Source: Corbicula japonica (lineage: Eukaryota > Mollusca > Bivalvia > Venerida > Cyrenidae). Taken from it: DNA of 64,000 nucleotides. The notes below the pieces were generated by a model. That model had not been told where the DNA came from. It worked only from the letters and a program-made list of their open reading frames with translations, and searched no databases. How positions within the stretch are numbered: position 1 is the first letter of the stretch; the number at the start of each line of letters is the position of its first letter. The stretch spans positions 620,001-684,000 of the forward strand of contig JAZAYU010000001.1 in the NCBI GenBank assembly GCA_038501625.1. The letters are read 5' to 3'. Shown in pieces: positions 45,638-56,600 of the stretch. Position numbers and translations under genes: made by a program.

Positions 45638-48600
45638 CTAAAGTATAGAAAACAACAACAATGAGGGCTTATCTTGTTTGTTTATAAATTTACTTCATTT
45701 TGATTAAAATGGTTTTCTGAACTTAAGTTTCCTGGCTAAAATAAATAAAACAGCAACAATGAGGGTTTACATTTTTCGTTTACTTTTATTTTATTTCGAT
45801 TATAAAGCAATTGTGTACTTTAGTTTCATGTTTTCTACACACACACATGCAGACAGCACAGACGTGCTGTCTGATTGTAAGAAAATGCGATAAAAGTTGT
45901 ATATATGGAGGAAAGAGTTAAGCTATCAAAACAACAATTCAGTAATTTGAATAATTTAATTTCTTTACCTTAATATACATATGACCTTAAAACAGTTTAA
46001 AGGATTATTTTAAAGAAATGTTGTAGTTTAAATGGTATACCTTATCCTTCATGAAGCAAAGGTAATTCATCCATATAAATGATGCAGTTGGCATATACAA
46101 GCAGGTCTTATACTTTAGTGGCACCATAGCAAAGTTGACTGCTTGAACAAATGGCCAGTAACACAATCCAGTCTGTTAAACAAACATATTGAAAATATTA
46201 TGTTTTCAATAAATGCAGGCAGAGAAAGATATGACTCAAATTTTGAACCATATAACATGTATAAGCTTAAAACTTCACATACAATTGCCTCAGAAACATA
46301 TTATACTGTTAATGCATAAAACCTGGCAAATTACTTGTAAATTTGATTGACTTTTAAATTTTGAAAAATTATACAAGTATAACATATAAGAACTTAAATC
46401 ATTACAAATGGTTACCTCAGCAAGGATACAATTTGTTTATCAGGTAAACTTTAACCCTTTCCTCCTTATACGCATTTTTACGCATGTGCAAGCAGTGAAG
46501 ATCCAGATCAGCCGGCACATCCGTGCCGTCTGATCAGCATCTACACTGGTCGAATTTTGGTCAGAAATAAACTAACAAAAAAAAAGAAACAGTTTAGATC
46601 CTGATCAGACAGACGGCACAGATGTGCCAGCTGATCTGGATCTAAACTGTTCCCTCTCCTAATTTAGATGTTTTTATGGAGGAAAGGGTTAAATAAACTT
46701 TTTTGTTTTCCAAATGAAAAAGTCTGAAATCTGCAAAAAAACAGGATGTTACTATCTTGTGTGAGATTTAGAAAATCCAGTATTTGAACTTTTTTGGAAG
46801 TAGCGAGTCTATGACAAGTTACAGCCCTAAAACAGTTCCTCATAGTTTCACAGAATCAGAGTACTTTAAATAGTTATTAGTTCTAATTATCATTTATAGC
46901 AGTTCTATTACAGGTCTGTTTCAGAGTTGTCTATCACATGACCGTTGATTACCACAGCCTGTTTCTAGACAAGTCTTCAACATGACAGCCTTTTCAATGT
47001 TGTCTATAACATGGCAGTCTATTTCATGGTAGTCATTTACTAGAGAGCCTATTTTATACTTGTCTATTACATGACAACCATTTTCAAAGTTTTCTATTAC
47101 ATGACACCCTATTTCATTGTCTATTTCATGACAGCATAATTTCATAGATCTAGTACATGGTACTCTGTATCATACAGGTAATTATCTATAGCGTCTACAT
47201 GGTAGCCTATTTTATAGTTGGTTGTAACATAATTTCCAAAATGTTCTAATACCTGAGTGTGTCCTCGGACACTGATTCCTCTACTGCTACATTGGTAACA
47301 AAGGGCCATAACTCTGGTAAAAATGGTTGTATGGAAAAATCTATTCTTTACGATCATCTACACATCCTGCTTGATCATTTGTTTAAGTTTGAAAGAAATC
47401 TGCCTGATAGTCAATGAGGGGTTGACACAACAAGATTTGGAGGATGTACGTACAGATGGACAAGTGAACTCTATATGCCTCCTGTTTTGTGGGGGCATAA
47501 AAAAGCATTAATTATTGTAAACAGCTTAGATAGGTGGTTTGTCTTAGTTCCTTATCTACTTCCTATTTTCTTTAAAAAAGTTATCAAAAAGGTAAATCCT
47601 GTTTGGGTAAACTGTATTTTAATTTTTCAAAAAAAAAATTTTCTTACTGTCCAAGTTGTCAAGAACTTCTGTTTCCATTCTGTTGTTAAATCTGACTTGA
47701 ACTCCAGAATGTTTGTGGCTGAAATAATTATGTATATAGTGCATAAGCAAGATATTGATGCTTAACCCTTAGCTCCATGTGATGGCTGTTATTCCACGGG
47801 CAAATGGTGTAGATCCACATTAGCTGGAACATCAGTGCCATGTGATTAGGATCTACACTGTTTGCTATAAGCATTGTAAAATGTTTTATGCTGAATAAAC
47901 TGTGTTGTATTGTTTGCCTTTTGAGTCATTTGGTTATTTCTGATGATGTGACCAGTCACCAGTGTAGATTCAGATCAGATGGCATGTCTCACATGCCATA
48001 TATCCCATACATATTAAGATGTAAGAGTATAAAGATTAGGCATTGCAAATGCGACCTTGGAAAATATGTACTCATCTGTATCTCTTTTATAAATGCAATA
48101 GATATCTATTTCGTATTACAGGCTGTGAGTTCCAATGTGATGATAACCAGTTAAGATTTACTGGTATAAATTTATCTACATTTATTAATAACTTCCTAAT
48201 TCCTATTACTTACTGATGTAAAAAGTTGAGATAATTGCTGGAGCAAAACAGAAGGCATCCACTATGACTTTCTTGACCACAGACATCAATGTTCTACCTG
48301 GAATGGCCCTGAAAACAGTAAAATATTACCTCCACACCACTGACTGAAAAACAGTAAAATATTACCTCCACACCACTGACTGGAAAAAAGTAAAATATTA
48401 CCTCCACACTACTGACTGCAAACTTCAATTCTGTCTAAAAAACAAGTATCAATTGAGCAGTTACACTAGCACAACTGTCGAAATGCCATTTTTATTTATG
48501 ATTTACTGCCGTTCTGCCCATCTCGTGCTAATTATAGCTAATTGTTAAATGAAAATTTATGTAAATATTATGCTGTTTAAATTTATTTTTAGTATTTTTA

Positions 48601-49503
48601 CAACAAATTTGATCCACAAGATTTTGCAGGAACTTGAACCTACAAATGATGGTCTTACAGACTTCCTGAAAGTGGTCAGAACGTCCGCCCTGTCCGGTCA
48701 AATTTGGGCCAGTCCAACATGATTTCTTATGTTATCTGACCAAGTGTCCCATAAAAAATTTGAACTGCTAATTCCTTTTTTTAATATGTTAAAAACTACC
48801 AATTTTAATTGCTTTTTTGGTTCAAAGGAGTTCTGATGGAAATGAGTGAGAATATCCAAATGCAAATTGTCAATTTGTACCACTGCAATTTTCTGTATAG
48901 ATGTACATTTCGTCAATTTTGTACTTTTCAGCACTCTGCAATAATGGCATCTTATTTTATGCATAACATGTTTTGGTCAGACAGATTTTAACATTTTGTC
49001 TGACTGAATGTCTGACATTTTTTTGCAACATTCGCAGAGACTGAGTCTTACCAATAGAAAACTCTAAGGTCATGCACCTGACCTTAAATCCATTTAAACC
49101 AAATAAGTCCAACCAATTTTAATGCTGATGCAGGTAATGAGGTATAGATAATAGATATTTCCAAAATAAAGAAATACTGTGAATAAGGCTTCCTGTTGAT
49201 TTGTATTCATGATCTTGTTTTGATCCCACTTAGATCTTGAAATGAGAAAGTGACCTAGAGATCAATACATAATCAGTTGCTTTTAATTACTTACTTGTCT
49301 ATAAATCTTATCCATACAAACAACATGGGTGATGTGACAAAAGTACATGTTGCAACTATCCTAGCTGTTTTTCCTCTGTTATAGGTTTCTGCTGTCCTTT
49401 TCTTTATGAACACCTGCTCGTTAAAATCAGCTGCCACATTTATACAGAAATAGGCTCCCATTGTTTTCAAAATAGGATACTTTGCAACAAATCGGGACAG
49501 CAT
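45251..49503 (-). CDS. MPV17L-like (Mpv17/PMP22 family) membrane protein, five exons
   Basis: Small membrane protein of the Mpv17/PXMP2 family, which sits in the mitochondrial inner or peroxisomal membrane and is linked to reactive-oxygen handling. Coding exons: 49295-49503, 48214-48308, 47648-47718, 46041-46172, 45251-45637; all GT-AG and phase-consistent, 297 residues. Key blocks are AIPGRTLMSVVKKVIVDAF, then FAPAIISTFYI, WKQKFLTTW and the family signature CYWPFVQAVNFAMVPLKYK. YWPFVQ..NF..VP is closest to vertebrate MPV17L. The ATG at 49503 follows TTTCAGTACC, so a 5' UTR intron is likely. Human MPV17L has about 196 residues; the extra length is the last exon, a hydrophilic tail with a tandem repeat. 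Its start faces the F-box gene start 1.1 kb away. Confidence 0.9.
45845..45925. repeat. Family A MITE, right end only
   Basis: AGACAGCACAGACGTGC then ATATATGGAGGAAAGAGTTAA. Confidence 0.5.
46451..46692. repeat. Family A MITE, full copy
   Basis: TTAACCCTTTCCTCC to GGAGGAAAGGGTTAA, perfect outer 15 bp; lies in an MPV17L-like intron. Confidence 0.9.
46905..47235. repeat. About 30-bp degenerate minisatellite
   Basis: Units such as GTCTATTACATGACAGCC and TATTTCA repeat roughly ten times with variation. On the minus strand this reads as repeated GCHVIDN-like peptides, an artefact of the repeat. Confidence 0.75.
47250..47507 (+). repeat. Repeat G, copy 3
   Basis: GTGTCCTCGGACACTGATTC to TGCCTCCTGTTTTGTGGGG; shares GATCATCTACACATCCTGCT and CTTGATCAT with 12864-13125. 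Confidence 0.7.
47763..48000. repeat. Family A MITE, diverged
   Basis: CTTAACCCTTAGCTCC at the left with GTAGATCCACATTAGC, TTGGTTATTTCTGA and GTAGATTCAGATCAGATGGC blocks. Confidence 0.6.
48309..48420 (-). repeat. 36-bp minisatellite spanning an MPV17L-like 3' splice site (x3)
   Basis: Units at 48311-48345, 48346-48381 and 48382-48418. On the minus strand each unit reads TCAGTGGTGTGGAG|GTAAT and then TTTTACTGTTTTTCAG, so every unit brings a polypyrimidine tract with CAG and a GT donor. The last unit supplies the true acceptor of exon 48214-48308. Confidence 0.92.
48660..49030. repeat. Decayed repeat with GTCTGACTGAATGTCTGAC end
   Basis: CGCCCTGTCCGGTC at the left and GTCTGACTGAATGTCTGAC at the right, related to 31190-32020. 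Confidence 0.4.
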
Positions 49504-49628
49504 GGTACTGAAATGTAAAGATAAAATTAATAAAGCTGACTTTTCAATTTAAGAAAAAAAAATGCAGCAATGTGACGAAACCAGGTTTTCTTTTTAAACA
49601 TTCACAACTTTGTAAACATGTTTTGCTA

Positions 49629-49702
49629 AATGTAGCTCAATTGGTAGAGTGACGACACGGTAAGCTGGAGGTCCGAGGTTCAGATCCTGGTCGAGGCTAC
49701 TC
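49629..49702 (+). repeat. tRNA-derived SINE head
   Basis: TAGCTCAATTGGTAGAG matches the pol III A box and GAGGTTCAGATCCTGG the B box, about 40 bp apart. It does not close into a clean tRNA cloverleaf, so I call it SINE or tRNA-like. Confidence 0.6.
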
Positions 49703-49739
49703 TTTCCAATAAAAATCTGCCACAATATTAACTTATTTT

Positions 49740-49829
49740 AAAGATGCACCATGTGAAAACATTTTGCACGAATTAGCATGTCACGAGTAGGATGCCAGGA
49801 TCCCTTAAAATTTTTCTGGGGAAGGCCCT
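49740..49829. repeat. Solo end of the CAGGGCCTT element
   Basis: AGGATGCCAGGATCCCTTAA and TTTCTGGGGAAGGCCCTG are the complement of the left end of the 4440-6813 element. Confidence 0.7.
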
Positions 49830-49978
49830 GTTATTTTTATTTAATTAAATAAACCTACATTTAGTTTTAAAATAAAATTTAATTCCAACTGTAAATTAAA
49901 CCACTATTGCCATAGCTAATAAATTTGAATAAACATCTAATTTAATCAGGGCAAAATGCCAAAAGGGAGTAAAGAGAG

Positions 49979-50240
49979 GGGTTGAAATGTCTTGCTCCCA
50001 TGTCTCCAGTACAGCTTCCAAATAAAGTGTATTAGTCATATCAAAAGAATAAAAAAGAAAAATAATGTGTATTCATATAAGAGACGTTGCTTCTATATAT
50101 TTTGGGACTGTAACATCCTGGGGTGGAAAAGTCTCAAAGACTTGGGGTCAAAATGTCGAGCTTGGGGTCGAAATGTCCAATAAATTGTCGAAACATCCTG
50201 GGGTTGAAATGTCTTGCTACCATCTCTGGAGCAATATAAG
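49979..50240. repeat. GGGGTCGAAATGTCC direct-repeat cluster
   Basis: GGTTGAAATGTCTTGCT occurs at both ends and GGGGTCAAAATGTC / GGGGTCGAAATGTCC in between. The style resembles the subterminal arrays of the MULE at 36.2 kb but with a different unit. Confidence 0.5.
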
Positions 50241-50634
50241 GGCGGATCCAGAGGGGGTTCTGTAGGGCTGCTCTAACCTCCTTTTTGGGAGACAATATAA
50301 ATTTTCGTGTAGATTTGGGCCAAGTCTCAATAATTCGACTGCAAGCACAGACCCATTATCATACGGACGTTTTCGTTGTCTGTCCTTTACGTCTCAAGCA
50401 GTTATGATCAAAACTGTGGTGGAAAATGACCCGATTTAAATTCTTTTTTATCACTCCCACATGAAAATTTCAACACTGGTATGTCAAATATCGTTATAAA
50501 ACATAAATAATGATAAAAGAAACAAACGAATAATCCACAAAATAACTTGTTAAACCTACCACAGCATATGCCGTTTACATGGTGAAAATTATCGATAAAC
50601 CCGAGTCAGATAAACTTTATGCGGTGTAATCAAC

Positions 50635-53600
50635 ATGGGTGGAGGTTTAAAACAGTTTTGCATAAAAAACGAAAACGTTACTTATAAAGGATTACAAATA
50701 TTGGTTCTACTTGAATGTGGCTTCTCAGGTATGTATTTTTTTTTAAAATAAAAATGGTTTAAGATGCTTTATGAAGCTGGCAAAAGATTGAAAAGTTGCC
50801 ATTCATTTCCGATCGGCAGCATATAGAAATAGAAGGAAAATTTTCCGCATTGATTTGAATAGTAACTGGGTTGTGCGCGAAGAGCGACCATCGTATATAT
50901 AGAAAAGCTCTTGTTGCACACAAATAGTTTGGCTAATTTGGGCAATAAGGTTGCAAATAGTTATTTATGTAACAACCCTTAGTCAGTTGACTGTCAAACA
51001 CCGAACTCCTTTTCTGGACAATTCTTGCATCCGAGCCTTGCAATAAGGCTTCATAAAACTAACCCAATCATTGTTTACTTATTGGTTTCATCGAAATTTA
51101 CAGATTAAGCCAGTTGCAAAATGTACATGTTTTTTCGAACTAAGGGCGCAGACATCTTTGCTTGCATAACGGACTAGGGTAAATGCCATTCTTCACGGAA
51201 AAGATGCCGTTTTTTTTTAGGTGTAAAACCTATAAATATAAAAAAAAAGACCCAGAACTATAAAATAGCAGACAGGAAGAGAGCCTGTTATTTATATGCC
51301 TATTAAACATGACAAGGCACAAACAAGTGAAAAGAAAACTTAATGATTTTTGCAAACATTAGGACACAACGACGGAATCCGATTATATCCAGGATACATT
51401 TAGCGATCTCTGACCAACCACAGAAATTCTCACGATGTAACAAATATAATGACACCGAATTCAAAATGGCGACTTCCTTACCCTCAGAGAATTTTTCAAA
51501 CAATTTGGACGAATTTCTTCATTCTAGCGTATGCCAAACATATATTTATTTGCTTTGTGCTAGTTTTAGGGTGAAGTAGTTGCGACCAGGAATTTCCCGT
51601 GCCGATGTGTTACCAATTGAGCTACCGTGACCATAGTCTGTCAAAAGGAATTTCAAAAGCTTGTTTGTAGCAACAACCAATGATTTTAAAACATACTGAA
51701 AAATATAGAAAAGCTGATATTTTCTGAAAGATCTTAACAAACCATTCACAAAAAAGTATAGTTTTGCCGTGTTATACTTATTTGTTTTTAATTAACATGC
51801 TTCACAAAGTCAAAAAAAATACAGTCTAAACTCTTTTGAATTTTCAAATAAAGTTGACCTCAGTTGTTATCTTCATCCTGGAACAGTTTTAGCACATTAA
51901 TCCACGGTAAATTTGTTCAATAAACAGTTTTGATCTGTTCTGTAACTTGAACTTGACTGTAAACTGAGTTTTGTCATTGGTATACCTCTTCAAACTGACC
52001 CACCGTACAAAAAAAACATAAAAATGAACAAAAAATGAACTTTTAAGCTTGTTAATCACATACATGTCATTTATACAAGGTATTTAACTATTTTGTGTGA
52101 CAATGGTTTGCCAAAGCATTAATAATATGTTGCTCAATAAAATATATATTTAATATGAAAAAGAACTATCAATAAATTTATTTAAAAGGGATACAAGATT
52201 ACCCCACCCACCCATGTAAACTATATCACTGTATCATTTGCATACAATTCCTTAAAAAAAGATATTTGTAGAAATATATATCTGGGTAATTAATATAAAA
52301 TACAAATCCCACTTATTTTAAACAAAGAAACAATTATAGAAACACATAAGGTTGAAACATGGTCTAAACAGAACATAAACAACTATACTGCATTTCAGAA
52401 CCGAACTGACAAGTTCAACAAACGACAACTGCTTCAAAGTAACTGTCAACAGCAAAGATAAATTTTAATCATATGACTATCATTCTGCTGGAATTGAGAA
52501 AAAATAATAACACAATTGTAACAGCTAACTATAAAATTCAATATGCTAATCACTTAGCAACAGTCTAATTAAAACAAAAATTCTCAAGTGAACTCACTTC
52601 ACAATCATACTAAAACAATAGTCAATCAATATTTAGGCACCAAATGTTGTCATAAATCAAAAATATTTGAAAAAAAGCAATTCAGAAAGAAAAGAAAGAA
52701 AAAGAAACGCATTCAAACATCATTTAAGATCTCACATATCCAATATAATGTGCAAGTACAAATGAAAATAGTACGAACAACACACTAAGGAAAAACGCAA
52801 AAATATATCTACAGCATTTGCAAAACGTAAATAAATATTTGCATTCATTAAATACTAATATAAAAAAGTAGTTTGTACCATAAAGTATCACCAAGGACAA
52901 ATATTCTTTGCAATTTTCCGGTAGATATTTGTTTTCTGCTCACGAAAATTCGACCCGGAAGTACAAAATTACCTCCCTTGTCCACATGTGCTTTTATGAC
53001 CCACTTTAGTAACAAGTAAAATAAGAATATTTTCTGCAAAAGTACAGTCTCAAAATTGTCCAAAATGAAAAGAGAAATGATAGAACTATGAGAAAGCAGT
53101 AAAACTGCTAGCGTATTCAGACAAATTTCCAAGTTGACAAAATTTTACTTTCGGTTTTATAGCTAAATAACAACCATCTAAGTTTTAGGTTGTTAAATAC
53201 GCCGTATTTGGTCTTTCCCCCGCCTACTTATGCAAATGATTCAATTGGAAGCCTTCAGACAATTCCATTGCATCGCGGAACAGAAAGGATGTATTTTGAG
53301 GTCAGCTTTTTACTAAAACACCGATTGCGCAATAATTCGTCTAACCGGTGCGTGGTTGTCGCTATTGTTTGTCAAAGCTTTTAATGCTTATCTTACTGTT
53401 TGAATGTATACTGACTAAACTAAAAAATTGTGTTTGTGTCCACCTTATGAATAATACTACATTTCTTCCCAATCGTAAGAGACATTTCCAATTATGTTGG
53501 CAAATGTCTGCAAGGGAAGACCCAGGTTACCCCAACCAACACTAGCCAATGCTTCACAAACTAGCACGATGTGTGATTCACCGTGTTGTAAACACCAATG

Positions 53601-56600
53601 TGGTAGTTTTGATTTGAAATAAGTGAACCCGACCAGGCCTTGAACCTCGGGCTTACGTACCGACACTCTTCGGAGTCTTCCTAGTCCTATAAATATGACG
53701 TCGTAAATGCTTATTTATCGTTTTCTTATTTTATGGCAATTACGACGTCATATCGTCGAACACAGTTTTCCTGTCGCATGTTCCGACCGATTTTCAGTCG
53801 GGACAGTTATCTTCGTTATCTGCAATTTTAAAACATGAACAGCCTAAATGTAGCAATATTTTTGTGTCGCCCTTTCAAAGAAATGGCGATACATAGGGAT
53901 GGCTTTGTCCGTCCGTCTGTCCGTCACGAAAACTTAACGTTGGCTATAACTTTGCCATTTCTTAATATTTCTTCATCAAACTTTCAAATTATAATGCTTA
54001 CAACAACACGCTCGAGATGATGCCAAATTCTCAAGGTCAATATCACATTTGATGGAGTTATGCCCCTTTTTGTACTTGGATTTTTACACGAAAACTTAAC
54101 ATTGGCTATAACTTTGTCATTTCTTAATATTTTTACATCAAACTTTCAAATTATAATGCTTATGACAACACGCTCATGATGATGCCAAATTCTTTGATAG
54201 AGTTATGCCCCTTTTTGTACTTGCATTTTTATTCCGACATAGCACCAGAGGGCGACACAAGTGTTCAACTGAACACCCATCTAGTATTAATATTACTCTT
54301 ATTCTTGCTTCAGACACAATCCATTTCAATTTCCACCACAGTGTTTTTGTCTATGCAGCGCTCAGCCGTGTAGACATTGCTCGATTCTGATTGGCTCATG
54401 CAAATCACACAACCGCCTCATGTTATACAGTACCAATTGGACAAATTATAGATAAATAGATGTTTTTTATAATATAAATCATACTTCCCCATAAAATCGG
54501 ACAGAAATATATATTTTCTTGATTTATAATTAAAGTTAAATTGCAATAGTTTGATTATTTTTCTTACTGTTTAAAGGACATAACCTGACTATTGAAAATA
54601 TTATTTTCGTCTACGAATTTTTTTACGCAACTGTCAATCGGCAATGTGTCAAGTGAAAGTTCTGCATACACAGTACTTGAATATAATTTCTTACTGGATT
54701 TAGTTCATGTTTACCGATGATTTGATGCTTAAAGGTGAATTTTGTTATATATTTTCAGTGTCTAATCATTTAAACCTGAGATTATGACTTTCTGTAAACT
54801 TTTTGTTAAAACTAAATATGCGACACGTTTTTGATGCATTGCGTTTAGAGGTAACGCTTGCCAATAAATGAAAAATATAAAATGTCAAAATATTAAATGT
54901 TAACGTTTAAAGAAGCATGCTTTCCACCAAATATTTGGTGTAGAGTCTTCTCATCAAGCTACCATGGCTTCCTGTTATGAATACTACTGTGTGACAGCTT
55001 GTTTATTGATCTTATCACCAAGAAATTCAAAGATTTGTCAAAAACCTTGATTGTCATTAAATTGTTGTTTAGTTAATTATGACCATAATAAACAAACAAA
55101 ATTGTCATGCAGTTGCAGATGAATTACAGATCAGAGCGTCTACATTGTAACAGTGTAGTACTGTGTTGTAAAAATGTTTGATAGAAGAGTTCAAGAAAAC
55201 AAACACTGCTAAAGACATTGAAACTTAGTATAAACAGAGTTTGGATAACATTTCTAGGTTCATATTAATCATGGAAAGTTTATCTGTACTTCTGGTTAAC
55301 TGGTCAAGAAAAATCCAGAACTGTTGAAATCCCTACTTCAAGCAATTGATCTTTAGCTTTTAATTAAAACAGTTAAAAATCTGGACCACAGAACTGAGCC
55401 ATGATGCAAAATCATATTGGTAGCAAAACATCAGTATTTTAAAAAATTGATGACCATCTCATATAATTTCAGTACACATCTTGTATGTTTTGCAATGGAT
55501 TTTATGGGAAGAGTTTTGGGCAGCCAGTTTGCAGTACCTGCCACCTGTTCCTGTTTTCAGCTGACATCAACAGGGATGATGGCGAGGAAGAAATCTACAT
55601 TGAGGTATAACTCTCTGTGCAATAACCTCAGCCATTATTTTACTTAGGGTAATTTCGGCTTTCTTCCATATCAGTAAATATTTTTAAAAGTCATAAATCT
55701 CATTTTTCATTTTGCTTTGTTTTGTAGAAGAACATAATTATTTCATGAACAGTTGCTTTTCTAAATAAAAAATATTTAGACAAATGTGTCTATGGCAAAT
55801 TATCTATTATAAAATAACATATTTCATTAACAATTGCTTTTCTAAATATAAAATATTTAGACAAATGTGTCTATGGGAAATTTATCTATTATAATAACAT
55901 TCATGAGACAAAACAAACTTAATAAAGTATGAAAATAGTGGCTTATCCTCAGCAGTTAAGTCCAAAGTCTATTGCAAATCATGTATGGTACTCTCCATAA
56001 GACTGTGGTATAATTTAATTTCACAAGGATGAATTTTCGTGCAGAAGTAGCAAATAATAATATAATCGTCAAGACAAATTTCCGTGCAAAAGTTGCAAAT
56101 TATTCACAAGGGAGTACATTTGCACAATTGAATTTTTCTTTTAAGACATAATTATATTATTACATGGTGTCTCACTGAAGTCTCAATTCCTGCTTTTACC
56201 CTAGTGCAAAATTTGCAACTTTTTAAACATGAAATATAATGATACCACAGTATTTTTCATTGGTGTACACATAGAAAGCTGATTCTGGAGACAGTGGTAA
56301 TGAAGAACCTGAAGTAGCCCAGGATTTCTGTGAACATAATGATGTTCCAGCAAGCTCTATCCACATCCGAGCTTCTCAATTCTCACACAAGATGGACAAA
56401 CTGGCTGAGAGAATAGGAATGCTTACCTTACCAAGAGAGAGGGATCATGTGCCTGAGGGTCTTGTGGATTCACTTCCTCCAGAAGGTAAGACTCTACCTA
56501 TATTATGATGGGCTGTAATAAAATGAGACCTATTGAGTTTGTGATTAGTGCAGACACCAATCCAATCACAGACTTACATGAGTCCAAAAAATGCATCTAA

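Noticed and set aside
46921..47145. ORF with repeated GCHVIDN-like peptide
   Set aside because: Product of a degenerate 30-bp minisatellite; no start context or homology.
49629..49702. Functional tRNA gene
   Set aside because: A and B boxes are present, but the arms do not pair into a cloverleaf; more likely a SINE head.
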